In this document: one piece after another, positions 60,164 to 64,000 of the stretch | Layout: each line of letters opens with the position of its first letter | Numbering within the stretch: position 1 is the stretch's first letter | Origin: Spinactinospora alkalitolerans | GTDB lineage: Bacteria > Actinomycetota > Actinomycetes > Streptosporangiales > Streptosporangiaceae | NCBI RefSeq assembly: GCF_013408795.1 | Contig: NZ_JACCCC010000001.1 | Coordinates: 372,001 to 436,000, forward strand | Reading direction: 5' to 3' | DNA length: 64,000 nt | Notes under the pieces: generated by a model | Told to the model about the DNA's origin: nothing | The model's input: the letters and a program-made list of their open reading frames with translations, nothing else | Database searches by the model: none | Translations under genes and position numbers: made by a program

Positions 60164-60298
60164 GGCGTGGTCCTTTTCCTGGCCGTGGTTGACCACGCGC
60201 CAGCTTATGCGGGCTCACCCGGGGGTGCGGCGGCCGTCCACAGGCGGTCTTTGCGAGACTGTCCCCATCCATCCGATGGACGGTCAGGGGAGTGGTTC

Positions 60299-61255
60299 AT
60301 GCGTGCGGTGGCGTCTCGGTCGCGCCGGTCGGTGCTTGCGGTACCGGGGTCGAACCCGCGGTTCATCGAGAAGGCGCGCGGGCTGGAGGTGGACGCGTTC
60401 TTCCTGGACCTGGAGGACGCCGTCGCACCGCTGGAGAAGGACGGGGCGCGCGGCAACGTGGTGGCGGCGCTGAACGAGGGCGGCTGGGGCGGCAGGGTCC
60501 GCACCGTCCGGGTCAACGACCTCACCACCGAGTGGACCTACCGCGACGTCATCGCCGTCGTCGAGGGCGCCGGGGCCGAGCTGGACTGCCTGGTGCTGCC
60601 CAAGGTGACCGGCGCCGACCAGGTGCGCTGGCTGGACGTGCTGCTCACCCAGATCGAGCGGGCCAACGGGCTGGAGGTCGGCCGGATCGGCGTCGAGGCC
60701 CAGATCGAGGACGCCCGCGGACTGGTCAACGTCGACGCGATCGCCGCGGCGTCGCCCCGGCTGGAGAGCCTGGTCTACGGACCGGCCGACTTCATGGCCT
60801 CCATCAACATGAAGACGCTGGTCGTCGGGGAGCAGCCGCCCGGGTACGACACCGGCGACGCCTACCACTACGTCCTGATGCGGATCCTGATGGCCGCGCG
60901 CGCCAACGGCCTGCAGGCGATCGACGGCCCCTACCTGCAGATCCGCGACGTCGACGCGTTCCGCCGCTCGGCGGGGCGCACCGCGGCGCTGGGCTTCGAC
61001 GGCAAGTGGGTGCTGCACCCGGGCCAGGTGGACGCGGCCAACGAGGTCTACGCGCCCGACCAGGACGACTACGACCACGCCGAGCTGATCCTGGACGCAT
61101 ACGAGCACGCGACCACCGTGCGGCGCAGGGGGGCCGTGATGCTCGGCGACGAGATGCTGGACGAGGCGTCGAGGAAGATGGCCCTGGTCGTAGCGGGCAA
61201 GGGCCGCGCGGCCGGCATGCGCCGGACGAAGGAGTTCACGCCGGACGAGGGCTGA
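60299..61255 (+). CDS. HpcH/HpaI-type CoA-ester lyase (CitE/malyl-CoA lyase-like)
   Basis: This 318-residue TIM-barrel lyase has SVLAVPGSNPRFIEKA, the metal- and CoA-binding DAFFLDLEDAVAPLEK, TVRVNDLTTEWTYRD, LVLPKVTGADQ and VEAQIEDARGLVNVDAIAAA. GFDGKWVLHPGQVDAANEVY follows. These match malyl-CoA/citramalyl-CoA lyases. AGGGGAG supports ATG 60299. It is divergent from the molybdoenzyme. Substrates may include L-malyl-CoA or beta-methylmalyl-CoA; no other pathway gene is adjacent. Confidence 0.9.
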   Translation: MRAVASRSRRSVLAVPGSNPRFIEKARGLEVDAFFLDLEDAVAPLEKDGARGNVVAALNEGGWGGRVRTVRVNDLTTEWTYRDVIAVVEGAGAELDCLVLPKVTGADQVRWLDVLLTQIERANGLEVGRIGVEAQIEDARGLVNVDAIAAASPRLESLVYGPADFMASINMKTLVVGEQPPGYDTGDAYHYVLMRILMAARANGLQAIDGPYLQIRDVDAFRRSAGRTAALGFDGKWVLHPGQVDAANEVYAPDQDDYDHAELILDAYEHATTVRRRGAVMLGDEMLDEASRKMALVVAGKGRAAGMRRTKEFTPDEG

Positions 61256-61316
61256 CCCGCACCGCGCGGCCGTCCCCGCCGGGCGCACGGGTCGTCAACA
61301 CGGCGGGAACCGCGGG

Positions 61317-61967
61317 TCAGAGTGACCGCAGCACCGCCTCGGCGGCGCTCTCCGCGTTCTCCCTGGCCTCGGGCTCCGCCACCGGCTCGCTGCCCTCCCC
61401 GTCCCAGTCGAGGGCCACGTGGCCGACTTCGACGATGACGTTCGCGTCCCTTGCGACCACGTGCGCCCAGCCGCTGTCGCCGTCCCACCACGACACCGCC
61501 TCGTCCCCGATGCCGGACAGCGGGTCAGCGCCGTCCACGTGCGCGTAGGAGTTCTCGAAGGCGCCATGGGCATCGGCTTCCGTGGTCGTCCCGGGGTCCA
61601 GGAGGTCGAGCGTGACGTCGAGGGACCGGGTGGACGGGCCCGCGGGCATGGACGGACCGAGTTCGGGGCTCATCCACTCCCAGGAGCATGAGCTCCGCGC
61701 AGCCGCGGACGAGCCGCCTTCCCCGCCCTCGTCGACGTCGGCCTCCTCGGGGGCGACCAGCAGCAGGGCCAGCGACTCCGCGTCGACGCCCTCACAGGCA
61801 TCGGGAAGCCGGTCGTGGGGGGCGTCAAGAGGCCGCTCCTCCTCCGCTGCCAGGGCTGGAGGAGAGGACGCGGGCGGGGCCGACGGCGCGCCGCCGCATC
61901 CGGAGACGGCGAGGCCGAGCGCGCCGCTGACGAGCAGGACCGATCCTGCACGCGTTCGCATGGTCAT
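61317..61967 (-). CDS. DUF3558-like lipoprotein
   Basis: This 216-residue lipoprotein has the signal SVLLVSGALGLAVSGCGG with lipobox Cys. A Ser/Pro/Ala linker follows, then a compact domain with two Cys (LPDACEGVDAESLALLL and SSCSWEWMSPE) that fits the DUF3558 pattern. GAGGT precedes ATG 61967. It is surface-anchored and its function is unknown. Confidence 0.78.
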   Translation of the reverse strand: MTMRTRAGSVLLVSGALGLAVSGCGGAPSAPPASSPPALAAEEERPLDAPHDRLPDACEGVDAESLALLLVAPEEADVDEGGEGGSSAAARSSCSWEWMSPELGPSMPAGPSTRSLDVTLDLLDPGTTTEADAHGAFENSYAHVDGADPLSGIGDEAVSWWDGDSGWAHVVARDANVIVEVGHVALDWDGEGSEPVAEPEARENAESAAEAVLRSL

Positions 61968-62039
61968 CGCACCTCTTCGAGCTCGGGAACCGACCGAAAG
62001 ACTCGCACACGTCCCGAGGTGCGGGCAAAGCCCCGGGTG

Positions 62040-62483
62040 TCACCCCTTGCGCCTCTTGCGGCGGCGCATGGGCTTGGGCTTGAGGCCGTCGAGGAGCAGG
62101 CCCAGGCCGATGCCGAGCAGCCAACTGTCCTTGGCCATCGGGATGCCCTGCGGCGTCGGGCGGATGCCGTCGTCCATCCGCGCGTCGGGATTGGTGAAGT
62201 ACAGGCGCAGCAGCCCGCTGGAGAAGCCGGTCAGGGCCGCGCCTGCCACCGAGCTGGGAACGAAGGGCAGCAGCAGCACCGTGCCCACCGCCAGCTCCCC
62301 GTTGCTGAGGATGCGGGTGAAGTCCTGGGGATCCATGTCCTTGAGCATGGGGAAGGCCCTGGACGCCTCGCTGTGCAGGTAGGCGGCCGTCTCGGGGTCG
62401 GGGTTGCGCTTGCTGAGGCCGGAGTTGAGGATGAACGCGCCCGAGATCAGGCGCATCGGCAGGTGGCTGGGTCGCGTGGGCAT
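62040..62483 (-). CDS. DoxX-like membrane protein
   Basis: This 147-residue protein has about four hydrophobic segments (MRLISGAFILNSGLSK, ELAVGTVLLLPFVPSSVAGA, LLGIGLGLLLDGLK) and a highly basic tail (PMRRRKRRKG). Layout and the GxxFxxxG start resemble DoxX/DUF4267-type membrane proteins. The gene stands alone; function is unknown. Confidence 0.7.
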   Translation of the reverse strand: MPTRPSHLPMRLISGAFILNSGLSKRNPDPETAAYLHSEASRAFPMLKDMDPQDFTRILSNGELAVGTVLLLPFVPSSVAGAALTGFSSGLLRLYFTNPDARMDDGIRPTPQGIPMAKDSWLLGIGLGLLLDGLKPKPMRRRKRRKG

Positions 62484-62686
62484 GGTCTCTCCTGGCGGTG
62501 CCGACGGAAACGTGCTAGCCCCGTGACTACCCGCCCGGATGCGGCGAAACGGTGCGACCCTCCGCTGTAGGCCAAGGTTTTACCGCCCGGGCGCACTCGG
62601 CGGGCGCCGGGCCGACCGGCCGCGCCACCGGTTCTCACGCTCCTTTGACGTGTCCTCTTACCCGCAGCTAACCACGATGGGCCACG

Positions 62687-63391
62687 ATGAACATCATGAG
62701 CTCATCCAGCCGAGTGCTCGTCGCCGATGACGACCGGGCGATCCGCGAATCCCTGGAGCGCGCCCTCCAGCTCGAGGGCTACGAGGTGCGCACCGCAGCC
62801 GACGGCGTGCAGACCCTCGCGGCCGTGCACCAGGAACCGGTGGACCTGCTCGTGCTGGACGTGATGATGCCCGGCGTCGACGGACTCGGCGTCTGCCGGG
62901 TGCTGCGCGCCGAGGGCAACCGCACCCCCGTCCTGATGCTCACGGCGCGGGTGGAGACCCCGGACCGCGTGGCCGGCCTGGACGCCGGGGCCGACGACTA
63001 CCTGCCCAAACCCTTCGAACTCGACGAGCTCCTCGCCCGGCTGCGCGCGCTGCTGCGCAGGTCCGCGCCGCTGCCGGAGGAGGGCGCCGAACCCTCCCTC
63101 CACGTGGGCGACCTGCGGCTGGACCCGAGTGCGCGGAGGGTGTGGCGGGCCGGGACCGAGGCCGAGCTGTCCAAGACCGAGTTCGACCTGCTCGAACTGC
63201 TGGTCCGCAACGCCGGCATCGTGCTCGACCACACCACCATCTACGACCGGATCTGGGGTTACGATTTCGGTCCGGAGTCCAAGAACCTGGCCGTCTACAT
63301 CAGTTACCTGCGCCGCAAGCTGGAGCCGGCGGGCACGCCGCCGCTGATCCAGACCGTCCGCGGCGTGGGGTACACCATCAGACCGCAGTGA
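62687..63391 (+). CDS. OmpR/PhoB-family response regulator (MprA-like)
   Basis: This 234-residue regulator has a receiver with acidic pocket VLVADDDRAIRESL, phosphoacceptor Asp58 in LLVLDVMMPGVDG and Lys in ADDYLPKPFELDELLAR. A winged-helix effector follows (LSKTEFDLLELLVRNAGIVL, YISYLRRKLE, IQTVRGVGYTIRP). ATG 62687 or 62696 is possible, and neither has a clear Shine-Dalgarno. The kinase gene follows five bases after the stop. Similarity to MprA/TcrA-type regulators suggests envelope-stress control. Confidence 0.93.
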   Translation: MNIMSSSSRVLVADDDRAIRESLERALQLEGYEVRTAADGVQTLAAVHQEPVDLLVLDVMMPGVDGLGVCRVLRAEGNRTPVLMLTARVETPDRVAGLDAGADDYLPKPFELDELLARLRALLRRSAPLPEEGAEPSLHVGDLRLDPSARRVWRAGTEAELSKTEFDLLELLVRNAGIVLDHTTIYDRIWGYDFGPESKNLAVYISYLRRKLEPAGTPPLIQTVRGVGYTIRPQ

Positions 63392-63396
63392 GACCG

Positions 63397-64000
63397 ATGA
63401 ATACCAGGCCACCGTCGCCGGGCCTGCTCCGCCGACTGGGCGGGACCAGCCTCGGCACGCGGTTCGCGGTCACGTTCGCGCTGGTCGCCGCCGTCGTCAT
63501 CGCGCTGGTCGGCTCACTGGCCTACAACGCCGCGGCCGTCCTGATCCGCACCGACGCCCAGCAGGAGTTCGACAGCACCGTCAGCGGCCTGGCCGACGAC
63601 CTGCGCGCCTCGGCCATGGCCCCGGGCGGGGGCGGCCAGCTCAACCTGCTGCACTCGGAGACGTTCACCTTCCAGTTGCTGGCCTCCAACGGCAGCCGGG
63701 CGCTCCCCGTCAACGAGCGCAACCAGGTCGAGCCGCTGCCGGTCACCGAATCGGACCGGCGGTTGGCCAAGGAGGGCACGGCCGGCCTGGTCCAGGTCCG
63801 CGAGGACGTCGCCAACGGCGAGCGCTACCGGATCGCCACGCTGTCGATGGGGGAGGGCAGGGGTGCGGTGCAGATCGCCCAGCGCCTGTCCCCGATGGAG
63901 CGGCTGCTGGACACGCTCGCCGTGCAGATGGCCGTCGTCGGCGGGGTGGTGCTGGTCGGTGCGGGCTTCGCGGGCTGGCTGGTCGCACGCAGGATCACCG
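63397..64000 (+). CDS. Sensor histidine kinase, 5' part (runs off the window)
   Basis: An open frame from ATG 63397 continues to the window edge (201 codons seen). It begins MNTRPPSPGLLRRLGGTSLG and has a first membrane helix FAVTFALVAAVVIALVGSL. An extracellular sensor of about 115 residues follows (with QQEFDSTVSGLADDLRASAM and LVQVREDVANGERYRIATLS), then a second helix MAVVGGVVLVGAGFAGWLVA. HAMP and kinase domains would follow. The position directly after the response regulator fits an MprB-like partner. Confidence 0.88.
   Translation, partial: MNTRPPSPGLLRRLGGTSLGTRFAVTFALVAAVVIALVGSLAYNAAAVLIRTDAQQEFDSTVSGLADDLRASAMAPGGGGQLNLLHSETFTFQLLASNGSRALPVNERNQVEPLPVTESDRRLAKEGTAGLVQVREDVANGERYRIATLSMGEGRGAVQIAQRLSPMERLLDTLAVQMAVVGGVVLVGAGFAGWLVARRIT

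Noticed and set aside
59384-60298. Long plus-strand frame leading into the CitE-like gene
   Set aside because: It is antisense to the well-supported molybdoenzyme gene and contains only low-complexity Gly/Ala/Arg sequence until ATG 60299.

Overview
The window comes from a very high-GC actinobacterium. Evidence includes a WhiB-type iron-sulfur regulator, a DUF5753/DUF397 regulator pair, IdeR/DmdR-type iron boxes, GPP34 and DUF4097 proteins, and frequent GTG and TTG starts. The complete ectoine/hydroxyectoine locus, a dedicated ectoine importer and a fused glycine-betaine methyltransferase point to a halotolerant species, possibly Nocardiopsaceae; the family placement is an inference.

0-9 kb: a STAS anti-anti-sigma factor with a duplicated tail, a MarR/arylamine N-acetyltransferase divergent pair, a MEDS/HATPase regulator, a GT4 glycosyltransferase divergent from a degenerate SDR, a PP2C phosphatase, a CopC/membrane-protein pair and a WhiB gene. 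9-16.6 kb: ectA-ectB-ectC-ectD followed by ehuB-ehuC-ehuD-ehuA. This block makes ectoine and 5-hydroxyectoine and re-imports them. It has a structured 5' leader and several hairpins in its intergenic gaps. 16.9-20.7 kb: a flavodoxin-like protein, a CPBP protein, a GPP34 protein, a decayed NUDIX/histidine-phosphatase gene, a SRPBCC protein and a secreted Asp/His/Lys-rich repeat protein. 21.4-24.5 kb: a molybdate operon (HTH-TOBE, modA, modB, modC). 24.7-27.7 kb: a two-component system with a DUF4097 protein. 27.9-30.2 kb: an iron-box-controlled siderophore-binding lipoprotein, an M50-like membrane protein and a second STAS protein. 30.6-33.9 kb: a 765-residue phosphatase-like membrane protein and a TetR regulator.

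34-37.6 kb: a partial phenylacetate set (paaK, paaI, paaN). 37.7-41.8 kb: a DUF6069-like membrane protein, a MocR regulator and a fused glycine/sarcosine-dimethylglycine methyltransferase. 42.3-46.3 kb: a sugar-acid module (GntP permease, IlvD/Edd dehydratase, GntR regulator). 47-50.4 kb: an accessory-looking island with an extra hemC, small HTH and HATPase genes and an Scr1-type/DUF397 pair. 50.4-52.4 kb: a composite bounded by 121-bp inverted repeats (119 of 121 identical) that contain tandem ~71-bp repeats; it abuts a truncated UTRA-domain pseudogene. 53.4-54.4 kb: two pseudogenes that appear to have lost their 5' halves in one deletion. 54.4-57.6 kb: an iron-box-controlled ferric-siderophore ABC operon. 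57.8-64 kb: a DMSO-reductase-family molybdoenzyme, a CitE-like lyase, a lipoprotein, a DoxX-like protein and a two-component system whose kinase runs off the window.

Two families of dispersed intergenic repeats with strong secondary structure recur through the window. The most unusual items are the 1.49-kb inverted-repeat composite, the ectA leader RNA candidate, the intergenic hairpin families, a possible AUC start codon on the betaine methyltransferase and the secreted Asp/His/Lys-rich protein.
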